Positions 6,166 to 12,824 of a DNA stretch of 64,000 nucleotides are shown here, in pieces. The stretch is from contig CANPZD010000002.1 of the NCBI GenBank assembly GCA_947589085.1, positions 62,001 through 126,000 of the forward strand, read 5' to 3'. Source of the DNA: an uncultured Clostridia bacterium (GTDB lineage: Bacteria; Bacillota; Clostridia; Christensenellales; Borkfalkiaceae). Numbering within the stretch: position 1 is the first letter of the stretch; every line of letters starts with the position of its first letter. The notes below the pieces were generated by a model. It had not been told where the DNA came from. It was given only the letters and a program-made list of their open reading frames with translations, and made no database searches. A program made the translations under genes and the position numbers.

Positions 6166-7791
6166 TTAAATGTGATTGATATAGTTGTAAATTTTCTCGA
6201 GCATTCCCGTGGAAATATAGGGACGGACCTTCCCGAGGTATACGAAGAAGTGACGGAAGAATTCCTCATTGTTGCCACCGATCTCGTAGACGGGCAATCC
6301 GAAGTTCCCGTGCACCAATCCGATGAACAGATCCCCGAATTCCTTCTTTTCGTCGTTCGAAAGACTGTTGAAGAAGGGATCGTACACATACTGCCCGTAG
6401 ATGAGCTGCTGCTGCGCGGGTTGCGGTGCGGGCTGCGGCGCATATGCGGGCGCGGGCGCTTGAGGCGCTGCGGGCGCGGGTTGTTCGGCTTCGGGCATTT
6501 CGCCTCTTGCGAGCGCCGCCATTCTATTTTCGAATTCGCTCATCGGCGTCTCTTCATAGGGAACGGGTTCCGCGGGCGCCTTGGGTGCGGGCTGCGGCGC
6601 GGCGGGCGCGACCTGCTGAATGACGGGCTGCATCACGGGCGCATAATAGGGAGCGGCCTGAATGGGATAGAACATCATCGGCTGCGGCATCGGCTGGGCG
6701 CCGGGTGCGCCGGCCGTCGCGGGAACCGTATTGATATTCGTCACATATGTGGGCGCGACATGATTCTTGACGACGGCTTCTTCGTCCTCCTCCTCGTCGT
6801 CGAAGAGTTCGTCGTAGAGTTCTCTCTTTCTCTGCGCGGATCTCTTGATGGCCAGCACAAGGAAGAAGATAAATGCAACGAAAAGAACCGCAAGCAGCAG
6901 AATGGTCGCGATCAGCTGCGAGGTTCCCTTGAACAGACCCGCAAAACTCTTGATCGAGAGCGCATAGAACACAAAGTAAAGCACAGCCGCGATCAACAGC
7001 AGGCAGTACCAGAATGCCTCAAACGCATAGCCGCGTTTTGCAAAGATGCGGCAAACTGAGATCACGACGCCGATCAGGAGCAGGTAGTAGAGAACGAATC
7101 CGATGAGGGTCTGGATCGCTTTGCCGCTCAGAAGGGAGATTTGTCCCGCGGCTGCGATGATCGCCGTGCCCGACATGGAAGAACCGGGGAAGGTGAAACC
7201 GAAATATGCGCACAGAGCGAGGACCACGCCGATACAGCCGATCACGCCGCGGCCCTTATTGACGATGATTGCCGTGACCCCGAGCAGGATCAGCGATACC
7301 GCCGCGATGATGCAGAGGGGAAGATCGAACGAAGAGACCGACAGTTTCTCGGACAGCAAGCGCACGGAAGCCACGGTCGCGAAGAGAAGATACGAAACGG
7401 TCACGAGGGACCCGCTGACCAACGCACAGGTCTTTGCCGAAGCCTTCGAACAGAGAGAAACGATCATGCAGATGATCGAGGCGAGCACTGCGATCACGAG
7501 CAGAATGACGAGAGCAAGTTCCAGATAGACCCAAATTCCGGTGACCGTTGCGGGATGCCCGCCGAAGAGCTGTTTGAATACGACCCATACAAAGGAAAAC
7601 AGCGAACCTTCCATTTTCTTCGGGCCGCCGACAACGGTAAAGGCGCCGGCGAATATGGCTTTCCACTGTGCGAGCATTCCGAGGAACAGGCCTCCGGCCG
7701 CAAGCACAAAAAAGATAATGGCAAAGGTGCGATAGAGGGCGGCATGATAGTTGACTTCCCGTACCTGGCCGTTTTCTTTATCGTTTTCCAT
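6166..7791 (-). CDS. Uncharacterised polytopic membrane protein with Pro/Ala-rich linker and C-terminal domain
   Basis: The 541 residues split in three. The first ~310 hold about eight hydrophobic spans. A cytoplasmic stretch follows with an acidic patch (ELFDDEEEDEE) and a long low-complexity linker rich in Pro, Ala, Gln and Met. The last ~70 residues form a compact ordered segment (FFNSLSNDEKKEFGDLF, then LPVYEIGGNNEEFF and MLEKIYNYI). The linker and globular tail suggest a cytosolic module tethered to the membrane. It is transcribed alone from a consensus promoter with a GGAGGT box and ends at a shared terminator. No function is recognised. The tail looks like a conserved domain of unknown function, which an HMM search could test. 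Confidence 0.8.
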   Translation of the reverse strand: MENDKENGQVREVNYHAALYRTFAIIFFVLAAGGLFLGMLAQWKAIFAGAFTVVGGPKKMEGSLFSFVWVVFKQLFGGHPATVTGIWVYLELALVILLVIAVLASIICMIVSLCSKASAKTCALVSGSLVTVSYLLFATVASVRLLSEKLSVSSFDLPLCIIAAVSLILLGVTAIIVNKGRGVIGCIGVVLALCAYFGFTFPGSSMSGTAIIAAAGQISLLSGKAIQTLIGFVLYYLLLIGVVISVCRIFAKRGYAFEAFWYCLLLIAAVLYFVFYALSIKSFAGLFKGTSQLIATILLLAVLFVAFIFFLVLAIKRSAQRKRELYDELFDDEEEDEEAVVKNHVAPTYVTNINTVPATAGAPGAQPMPQPMMFYPIQAAPYYAPVMQPVIQQVAPAAPQPAPKAPAEPVPYEETPMSEFENRMAALARGEMPEAEQPAPAAPQAPAPAYAPQPAPQPAQQQLIYGQYVYDPFFNSLSNDEKKEFGDLFIGLVHGNFGLPVYEIGGNNEEFFRHFFVYLGKVRPYISTGMLEKIYNYINHI

Positions 7792-7841
7792 AATTACAAA
7801 CCTCCGATGCTTTTCTGTATGAAAGCTACCTTATCGTATCT

Positions 7842-7870
7842 ATTATAGCATGCTTCCGAAAAAGTGTCAA
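7842..7870 (-). promoter_or_regulatory. Consensus promoter for the polytopic membrane protein
   Basis: On the minus strand TTGACA (7870-7865) and TATAAT (7847-7842) are 17 bases apart, about 50 bases ahead of the start codon. Confidence 0.8.
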
Positions 7871-7940
7871 CATTCCTTATGAAAAAAACTGTCGCAATTC
7901 GAATAAATGGCGCGAAATTTATTTTGCGCAAAAAAACGGC

Positions 7941-7968
7941 TTGTTTTTTTGCAAAAACGAGCTATAAT
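7941..7968 (+). promoter_or_regulatory. Promoter for the S41 protease
   Basis: TTGTTT and TATAAT (7963-7968) with a 16-base spacer. A short stem (CCCG/CGGG, 7983-8000) lies in the leader about 8 bases after the predicted start. Confidence 0.55.
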
Positions 7969-8044
7969 TGATAAATACGATCCCGAATTTTTTTGCGGGA
8001 ACGGGCGATACTCAAAGGCGCGTGCGGATTGAACGGAGGGGACC

Positions 8045-9352
8045 ATGAAAGAACGGAAAAACGAACAAACTCATGCGGATCGCGGGAAAACAAAACGCAG
8101 ACTGCTGTGGGCGTGCGGCGCGGTGATCCTTGCGCTTCTTTGTTTTGCGCTCGGCTGGATCCTGAGATGGCTGGCTCTCGGAAGCAACGCAAGGCGGCTT
8201 TTATGGGCGGTGGATACCGCAAAAGATCACTTTTACCGGGATGTTGACGAGGACGAGCTTTACGGCTCTCTTTACGACGCGCTGACGCCCGCGCTCGATC
8301 CTTATTCGGAATTTTTTACCGCGGAGGAGTATCGGCTGGAAACCCTGCGGGGCGAGGGAGAGACCGTCGGGATCGGCGTTTCGGTATGGCGCGCCTCGGA
8401 AACCCCGCGCATCTATTCCGTTTCGGGGAATTCGCCCGCCGAACGGGCGGGGATCCGGAGCGGCATGACCGTGTTCGCCTACGGCGCCGACGAGCTCGTC
8501 TCCGGTTCCCGCGAAGAATTCCTTGCCTTTACCCGCGCGCAGAGCGGAAAGTTCCGGATCAAATGCGGATTCGACGAAGCGCATGCCGAGATCTATACGG
8601 TCGCTCCCGAAACGTATCGCATTTCCTATTGCCGATATCGGGACGCGGAGATCTCCTGCAGGTTCGATCCCGAGACGATGGAGCAAGCGGAGATCGAAGC
8701 AGGCTCTGCCGAGATCCCCGAAAATGCGGCATATATCCGGATCGACGAATTTCACGGCACGGCGGCGGAAGAATTCGAGGCATGTCTGAATCTGATGAAA
8801 CAGCGGAAAAAGACCGATCTCATTCTCGATCTCCGCTCCAACGGAGGCGGATATCTCTCGGTTTTTCTCGAAATCGCATCCCATCTCGTAAAAAATGCGG
8901 AGGGGGATCATCCGCTCCTCGCGACGGCGCGCTATCGCGGCGGCAGTCAAAAACGCTATTTTGCGCCGAAAAACGACTACGGGAAATACTTTTCGGACGA
9001 CGCCCGGATCTATCTTCTTGCGGACGAAAATACGGCGTCCGCTTCAGAGTGTCTCATCGGGGCAATGGTCTCCTACGGTACGCTTTCCTACAGCGATATT
9101 CTTCTGCGCGAGGAGAACGGATCGGCCCGCACTTACGGGAAAGGGATCATGCAGACCACGTTTACCGACGCTTCCGGCAATGCCATGAAGCTCACCGTCG
9201 CGGAAATTTTCTGGCCGAACGGAAGAAGCATCCACGGCGTCGGGGTAAACTTGTCCGACGGCGCGCGGGGCGTGCAGGCGCCCCTGCTGCCCGGCGAAGA
9301 GGACGCGTTTTTGACGAAGGCCGTCCGCGCGATTTCAGGAGAGACGGCTTAA
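8045..9352 (+). CDS. S41 family C-terminal processing peptidase (CtpA-like), membrane anchored
   Basis: The 435-residue protein has a basic start, one membrane anchor at about 20-42, an N-terminal helical domain (YGSLYDALTPALDPYSEFF), a PDZ domain (GIGVSV through SPAERAGIRSGM) and the S41 catalytic domain (DLILDLRSNGGGY). The likely catalytic serine lies in ENTASASECLIG and the lysine in TYGKGIMQ, so the Ser-Lys dyad appears intact. It should act outside the membrane, trimming C-termini of envelope proteins; some relatives work in spore formation. It is monocistronic with its own promoter and overlaps the 3' end of the convergent small gene by 18 bases. Confidence 0.88.
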   Translation: MKERKNEQTHADRGKTKRRLLWACGAVILALLCFALGWILRWLALGSNARRLLWAVDTAKDHFYRDVDEDELYGSLYDALTPALDPYSEFFTAEEYRLETLRGEGETVGIGVSVWRASETPRIYSVSGNSPAERAGIRSGMTVFAYGADELVSGSREEFLAFTRAQSGKFRIKCGFDEAHAEIYTVAPETYRISYCRYRDAEISCRFDPETMEQAEIEAGSAEIPENAAYIRIDEFHGTAAEEFEACLNLMKQRKKTDLILDLRSNGGGYLSVFLEIASHLVKNAEGDHPLLATARYRGGSQKRYFAPKNDYGKYFSDDARIYLLADENTASASECLIGAMVSYGTLSYSDILLREENGSARTYGKGIMQTTFTDASGNAMKLTVAEIFWPNGRSIHGVGVNLSDGARGVQAPLLPGEEDAFLTKAVRAISGETA

Positions 9353-9571
9353 AAATTCTTCCAGAACTTTTTCCGACCCGACCGACGATTGCGGCCGGGT
9401 TTCTTGCGGCGTTTCATGCACCTCGGTTACGGGCATGGGCGCCTTATTTTGCGTCAACAATGCAAAAAGGTCGCGGTTTTCCCGGTAGAACGCGAGGAAA
9501 GAACGCAGCTGTTCGTGAAGTTGCGGATTGTTGTTTGCGGCAAACAGGAAAAAGAGAAGAATGAAATCCAT
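9335..9571 (-). CDS. Small membrane-associated hypothetical protein
   Basis: A 78-residue protein starts with a hydrophobic segment (MDFILLFFLFAANNN), followed by a helix-rich charged part (LRSFLAFYRENRDLFALL) and a polar tail. The shorter start at 9571 is chosen; an in-frame ATG at 9613 would begin inside the inverted repeat and also lacks a ribosome binding site. Only a weak GGAA precedes 9571. Similar small proteins with NNNPQL-type motifs seem common in Clostridia, but no function is known to me. It converges on the protease gene and diverges from the next small gene. Confidence 0.55.
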   Translation of the reverse strand: MDFILLFFLFAANNNPQLHEQLRSFLAFYRENRDLFALLTQNKAPMPVTEVHETPQETRPQSSVGSEKVLEEFLSRLS

Positions 9572-9575
9572 AGTT

Positions 9576-9620
9576 CCATGGTATGCAGCGAACACAAACG
9601 CGCGTTCCCGCATACCATGG
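9576..9620. repeat. 11-bp perfect inverted repeat between divergent small genes
   Basis: CCATGGTATGC (9576-9586) and its exact complement GCATACCATGG (9610-9620) are separated by 23 bases and occupy almost the whole interval between two divergent start codons. It could be an operator or an RNA hairpin. Confidence 0.7.
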
Positions 9621-9633
9621 AGAAGAGGTGACT

Positions 9634-9903
9634 ATGGAAGATTTTGCGAATTTCACGCCCAAAGATAACAAAAAGTCCGATGAAGAATGGGTGAAAGAGG
9701 CGCAGAGCGTCGTCGAAGCTTACCGCGGAAAGGGCGACGCCGAATTGCTCAAAGCGATCTATGCCCGCGCCGTCGAGGGAAAGAAAAACGGCACGCTCAC
9801 CAACGAGCAGATCGACGCTTTTTACGCCCAGCTCGCGCCGTTCCTCGACGGGATCAGAAAAAAACGCCTGAAAAAACTCGTGGAAGACCTCAAAAAGATG
9901 TAG
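9634..9903 (+). CDS. Small hypothetical charged protein
   Basis: The 89-residue protein is rich in Lys, Glu and Asp and predicted helical (MEDFANFTPKDNKKSDEEW and a C-terminal IRKKRLKKLVEDLKKM). It has no signal or membrane segment. ATG 9634 is chosen because AGAAGAGGTG lies 5-12 bases upstream; a longer reading frame would start inside the inverted repeat. Its stop lies one base from the end of the convergent cysteine desulfurase. No family is recognised with confidence. Confidence 0.7.
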   Translation: MEDFANFTPKDNKKSDEEWVKEAQSVVEAYRGKGDAELLKAIYARAVEGKKNGTLTNEQIDAFYAQLAPFLDGIRKKRLKKLVEDLKKM

Positions 9904-9904
9904 A

Positions 9905-11020
9905 TCAGATCTTTTTGAGCGCGCCGACGAGGGCGTTCACTTCGCGGATGCTCTGGAAGGGCGAAAAGGAAGCCCGCACCAGACCGTCCGGGAAAGTTCC
10001 CAGAGCTTTGTGCGCGAGCGGCGCGCAGTGAAGGCCTCCGCGCACGGCGATGTCGAAGCGGTCGGAAAGGATCCCCGCAACCTCTTCGGAGGGCAGCACG
10101 TTGTGCTTGAACGCCGCGATCCCGCATCCGTTCGGCGCGGAATATGCCGTATATTTGGGCATGGCCGCGAGCGCGGAAGCGAACGCCGAAGTGAGCCGGA
10201 GAAGATTTTGTTCGCCTTCCCGCCTTTGCGCCCGCACGGTGAGCAACCCCTCGAAAAGAGAACAGATCGCGGGATAGGAGAGCGTGCCGCTTTCGAGGCG
10301 GTCCGGATAGAAATCCGGCATATCGAGATTGAAGCTCTCGCTTCCCGTTCCGCCGAATAAGACGGGGTCGGGATTCAGCCGTTCCGAAAACAGGAGCGCC
10401 GCTGCGCCCTGGATCGCATGCAGGCCTTTGTGTCCGGCGAGCGCCAAGGCGTCGATCCCCGCCTGTTTCATGGAGATGGAAATATGTCCCGCGCCCTGCG
10501 CGCCGTCTACGATCAGAAAGACGCGCGCGGGAAGCGCCTTGCGGATGGCAATCAAGTCGGGCGTCTGTCCCGTCACGTTGGAGGCAGAAGTCACGCAGCA
10601 TATGCGCGTGTTTTCCTTTACGAGACCGGCGATCGTCTCGGGCCGCAGGATCCCGTCTTTGTCGAGCGGGGCGACGTCGTACTCGACGCCCTGCGTGCGT
10701 TTGAGATGTTCGAGCGGCCGAAGCACCGAGTTGTGTTCGAGCGCGGTGCAGACGGCATGGTCGCCCGGTTTCAATGTTCCGAGGATCGCATAATTGAGCG
10801 CCTCCGTGCAGGTCCGCGTGAATACGACGCGCTCATAGCCGTATCCTTCGAACGTCTCCGAAAGAAGATTGCGGCAGGCAAGCACGTGTTCCGCCAGAGC
10901 AAGCGAAAGGCGGTGTCCGCTTCTGCCGGGATTGGCGCTCACGCGCATTGCGGAGAGCACCGCGTTTTGTACAGATGCAGGTTTGAATCCGCCCGTTGCG
11001 GCGTTGTCGAGATAGATCAT
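9905..11020 (-). CDS. Cysteine desulfurase family protein (class V aminotransferase fold)
   Basis: A 371-residue PLP enzyme of the NifS/CsdB superfamily. It opens with the typical MIYLDNAATG; EHNSV and VDGAQGAGH bind cofactor, the Schiff-base lysine is in AGHKG, and the catalytic cysteine Cys332 is in GGLHCAPLAHK, 40 residues from the end. It would take sulfur (or selenium) from cysteine and pass it on as persulfide. The start at 11020 was chosen because it begins at the conserved N-terminus; longer frames run into the divergent gene. The divergent neighbour is a DUF3343 protein, a putative Se/S carrier, which supports a sulfur or selenium trafficking role rather than bulk Fe-S assembly. Confidence 0.88.
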   Translation of the reverse strand: MIYLDNAATGGFKPASVQNAVLSAMRVSANPGRSGHRLSLALAEHVLACRNLLSETFEGYGYERVVFTRTCTEALNYAILGTLKPGDHAVCTALEHNSVLRPLEHLKRTQGVEYDVAPLDKDGILRPETIAGLVKENTRICCVTSASNVTGQTPDLIAIRKALPARVFLIVDGAQGAGHISISMKQAGIDALALAGHKGLHAIQGAAALLFSERLNPDPVLFGGTGSESFNLDMPDFYPDRLESGTLSYPAICSLFEGLLTVRAQRREGEQNLLRLTSAFASALAAMPKYTAYSAPNGCGIAAFKHNVLPSEEVAGILSDRFDIAVRGGLHCAPLAHKALGTFPDGLVRASFSPFQSIREVNALVGALKKI

Positions 11021-11072
11021 AGTTCGCTCCCATAGACATAATATTGTATTATACGAAGGCAGGGAATCAATC

Positions 11073-11309
11073 ATGACGGTTTTAGCGGTATTCCGTTCCC
11101 GCGCGCAGACGCTGGATTTTTTGAGCAGATTGAAGGCGTCGGGCGTGCCCGCGCAGGCGGTTTCCACTCCCGGAGAGGCCGGCGTAGGGTGCGGCATCTC
11201 CGCGCGTTTCGACGCGCGTTTCATGGAACGGGCCAAAAGTTTGCTCGCAAAAAGGCCGTATTCGTCGTTTGCGGGATTCTTGCGCGACGGATCCGATTGC
11301 CGCGGATAA
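11073..11309 (+). CDS. DUF3343 putative Se/S carrier-like protein
   Basis: This 78-residue protein matches the DUF3343 pattern: an opening strand with FRSRAQTLDFLSRL, then TPGEAGVGCGISARF and a closing Arg/Lys plus PYSSFAGF segment. Proteins of this family are often annotated as putative Se/S carrier-like. The GCG cysteine is the only obvious reactive residue near the centre. It is transcribed away from the cysteine desulfurase across a 52-base interval, so both could share regulation. GGCAGGGA upstream serves as ribosome binding site. Its actual sulfur or selenium acceptor is not visible in this window. Confidence 0.75.
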   Translation: MTVLAVFRSRAQTLDFLSRLKASGVPAQAVSTPGEAGVGCGISARFDARFMERAKSLLAKRPYSSFAGFLRDGSDCRG

Positions 11310-11313
11310 ACGC

Positions 11314-11342
11314 TTGCGGTTTTCGAAAAAATGCGGTATAAT
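11314..11342 (+). promoter_or_regulatory. Promoter implying a leaderless nth mRNA
   Basis: TTGCGG (11314-11319) and TATAAT (11337-11342) with a 17-base spacer. The ATG at 11349 lies exactly where transcription should start, and no ribosome binding site is seen. Confidence 0.65.
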
Positions 11343-11348
11343 GCACAT

Positions 11349-11987
11349 ATGAACAATCAGGCAATTCTGGACGAGCTTAAGCGGCTCTATCCCGACGCAA
11401 AGCCCGCCCTGCATTTTCGCGACGCGTACGAATTGCTCGTGGCGGTCATTCTTTCCGCACAGTGCACGGACGAACGCGTCAACAAGGTCACGGCGGAACT
11501 GTTCCGCAAATACAATACGCCGCAAAGCATGCTCACGCTCTCGCAGGAAGAACTCGAAAAATACATTTTCTCCTGCGGATTTTATCGGAACAAGGCGGCG
11601 CATATTTTATCGGCTTCCGCGGATATCGTGGAAAAGTTCGGCGGTCGCGTCCCGGAAACGCTGGAAGAACTCCGTACGCTCGCGGGCGTGGGAAGAAAGA
11701 CGGCGAACGTTGTCTATTCCGTGGCGTTCGGCGGCGACGCCATCGCCGTGGATACGCACGTGTTCCGCGTATCCAACCGGCTGGGACTTGCGGAAGGCAA
11801 AACGCCGGAGGCCGTGGAGCAGGCGCTCATGAAGGCGATCCCGCAGAAAGACTGGTCGAGCGCACACCATTGGCTGATCTTTCACGGCCGCAGAGTGTGC
11901 CATTCGCAAAAGCCTTCCTGCCGGACGTGCACGCTTGCCGGCCTCTGCAAATACAGGCGCGAGCATCCCGATCCGGATCCTGTCTGA
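11349..11987 (+). CDS. nth: Endonuclease III (DNA glycosylase/AP lyase)
   Basis: This 212-residue base-excision-repair enzyme removes oxidised pyrimidines and nicks the abasic site. Seen in order: the helix-hairpin-helix LAGVGRKTANVV with the catalytic Lys, the catalytic Asp in AVDTHVFRV, and the [4Fe-4S] loop with Cys spacing 6-2-5 (CHSQKPSCRTCTLAGLC). Length is normal. The ATG at 11349 is preferred over one at 11331, which would lie inside the promoter. The start appears leaderless. A strong hairpin with T run follows the stop. Confidence 0.95.
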   Translation: MNNQAILDELKRLYPDAKPALHFRDAYELLVAVILSAQCTDERVNKVTAELFRKYNTPQSMLTLSQEELEKYIFSCGFYRNKAAHILSASADIVEKFGGRVPETLEELRTLAGVGRKTANVVYSVAFGGDAIAVDTHVFRVSNRLGLAEGKTPEAVEQALMKAIPQKDWSSAHHWLIFHGRRVCHSQKPSCRTCTLAGLCKYRREHPDPDPV

Positions 11988-12005
11988 AAGGCCGCGTTTT
12001 TCGTG

Positions 12006-12011
12006 TATAAA
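12006..12011 (+). promoter_or_regulatory. Possible -10 element ahead of the coat-protein pair
   Basis: TATAAA with TGTCTG (11981-11986) about 19 bases upstream is a weak promoter candidate. If used, the transcript would begin within the hairpin that covers the next ribosome binding site. Confidence 0.3.
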
Positions 12012-12051
12012 AACCTCCCGCGATGGGCAAAACCCATGCAGGAGGTTTTTT
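12009..12051 (+). terminator. Terminator of nth whose 3' arm contains the next gene's Shine-Dalgarno
   Basis: AAAAACCTCC (12009-12018) pairs with GGAGGTTTTT (12041-12050), with an inner ATGGG/CCCAT stem. The AGGAGGT on the 3' arm is also the only ribosome binding site for the ATG at 12053, and the T run ends one base before that ATG. It can therefore terminate nth and sequester translation of the coat gene. Confidence 0.75.
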
Positions 12052-12052
12052 C

Positions 12053-12247
12053 ATGACCAATTTGACCGCAAAAGATCTGGACGTGCTCGTCCAAATACTC
12101 ACCGGAGAAGAAATGGCGTGCAAAAAGGCGCGCGTGTTCGCGAACACGCTCACGGACGCCGCGCTCGCGCAGGAAATGGAACAGATTGCGATGCAACACG
12201 AACAGCGTTTCAACACGCTCTTCACGATGTTGGGAGGTACGAAATGA
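12053..12247 (+). CDS. Small spore-coat-associated (CotF-partner-like) protein
   Basis: The 64-residue all-helical protein (LTAKDLDVLVQILTGEEMACKKARVFANTL, then EMEQIAMQHEQRFNTLFTML) resembles the short proteins encoded next to CotF-type coat proteins in Clostridia. It overlaps the following CotF-like gene by four bases (ATGA). ATG 12053 follows AGGAGGT; the upstream in-frame start would lie in the hairpin loop. The function is inferred from shape and neighbour only. Confidence 0.6.
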   Translation: MTNLTAKDLDVLVQILTGEEMACKKARVFANTLTDAALAQEMEQIAMQHEQRFNTLFTMLGGTK

Positions 12248-12540
12248 AACAGTCGAAGAAAGATATCACGCTCTCGGAAAAGGACGCCCTTCAGGATCTG
12301 CTCGATTGCGAAAAGCTGCTCATGAACTACTATGCGGCGGCGCTCACCGAAGGAAGTTCGCAGGCCTTCCGCAAGGCGGTCCTCAAAAATTATACGGCGC
12401 ACGCGGAAACGCAGTTTCAGGTCTTTGAACAGATGCTCGCCCGCGGCTACTATGAGGTGCAGCCCGCGGCCAAGATGATGATCGACCAGAACGCGGAAAA
12501 ATTCGGAAAAATCAAAAAGCAGATCTGCGCCGCCCAATAA
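12244..12540 (+). CDS. CotF-family spore coat protein
   Basis: This 98-residue protein carries the CotF pattern: LSEKDALQDLLDCEKLLMNYYAAALTE, then a helix with HAETQFQVFEQMLARGYYEVQPA. In the family these helical hairpin proteins coat the spore surface. The start ATG overlaps the previous stop (ATGA), giving translational coupling. The presence of sigK elsewhere in the window supports a spore-former. Expression timing is not evident because no SigK-type promoter was recognised upstream. Confidence 0.8.
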   Translation: MKQSKKDITLSEKDALQDLLDCEKLLMNYYAAALTEGSSQAFRKAVLKNYTAHAETQFQVFEQMLARGYYEVQPAAKMMIDQNAEKFGKIKKQICAAQ

Positions 12541-12588
12541 GCCGCATACTTTTTCTGCCGGGCGCGCATACTGCAGCGGGAGGAACGT

Positions 12589-12717
12589 ATGGCAAAAAAG
12601 AAGAACCGCAAGAAAAAGCAGGATCTCGAATATGCGCATAATCCCCGCTATTGCATGATCCTGCCCGACGCCTCCAAGGAGTATGAGAAAGACATCTCGT
12701 CTACGGGGCAATCGTAA
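12589..12717 (+). CDS. Small basic hypothetical protein (42 residues)
   Basis: An ATG after GGGAGGA opens a 42-residue frame. The first ten residues are Lys/Arg-rich (MAKKKNRKKKQDLEYAHNPR) and the rest contains a single Cys and acidic residues. A good terminator follows two bases after the stop. Ribosome binding site, terminator and spacing support a real gene, perhaps cotranscribed with the coat genes 48 bases upstream. The basic end could bind nucleic acid or target the spore; no family is recognised. Confidence 0.6.
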   Translation: MAKKKNRKKKQDLEYAHNPRYCMILPDASKEYEKDISSTGQS

Positions 12718-12718
12718 C

Positions 12719-12752
12719 AAAAAACGGCTCACGGATTTCCGGAGCCGTTTTT
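12719..12752 (+). terminator. Rho-independent terminator
   Basis: AAAACGGCTC pairs with GAGCCGTTTT, ending in five T residues, directly after the 42-residue gene. Confidence 0.85.
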
Positions 12753-12792
12753 CACGGCCCGCGGCGGGATCGCGCAAAAGATCATTCATAGT

Positions 12793-12820
12793 TTGAAACG
12801 GCCGCAGCATACGATAGAAT
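12793..12820 (+). promoter_or_regulatory. Promoter abutting the beta-helix gene start
   Basis: TTGAAA (12793-12798) and TAGAAT (12815-12820), 16-base spacer. The first ATG lies two bases after the -10 element, so a leaderless transcript is implied. Confidence 0.5.
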
Positions 12821-12824
12821 CATG

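Noticed and set aside
6088-7059. Plus-strand frame opposite the polytopic membrane protein
   Set aside because: Low-complexity Arg/Gly/His composition, runs through the terminator, and is opposite a well-supported gene with promoter and ribosome binding site.
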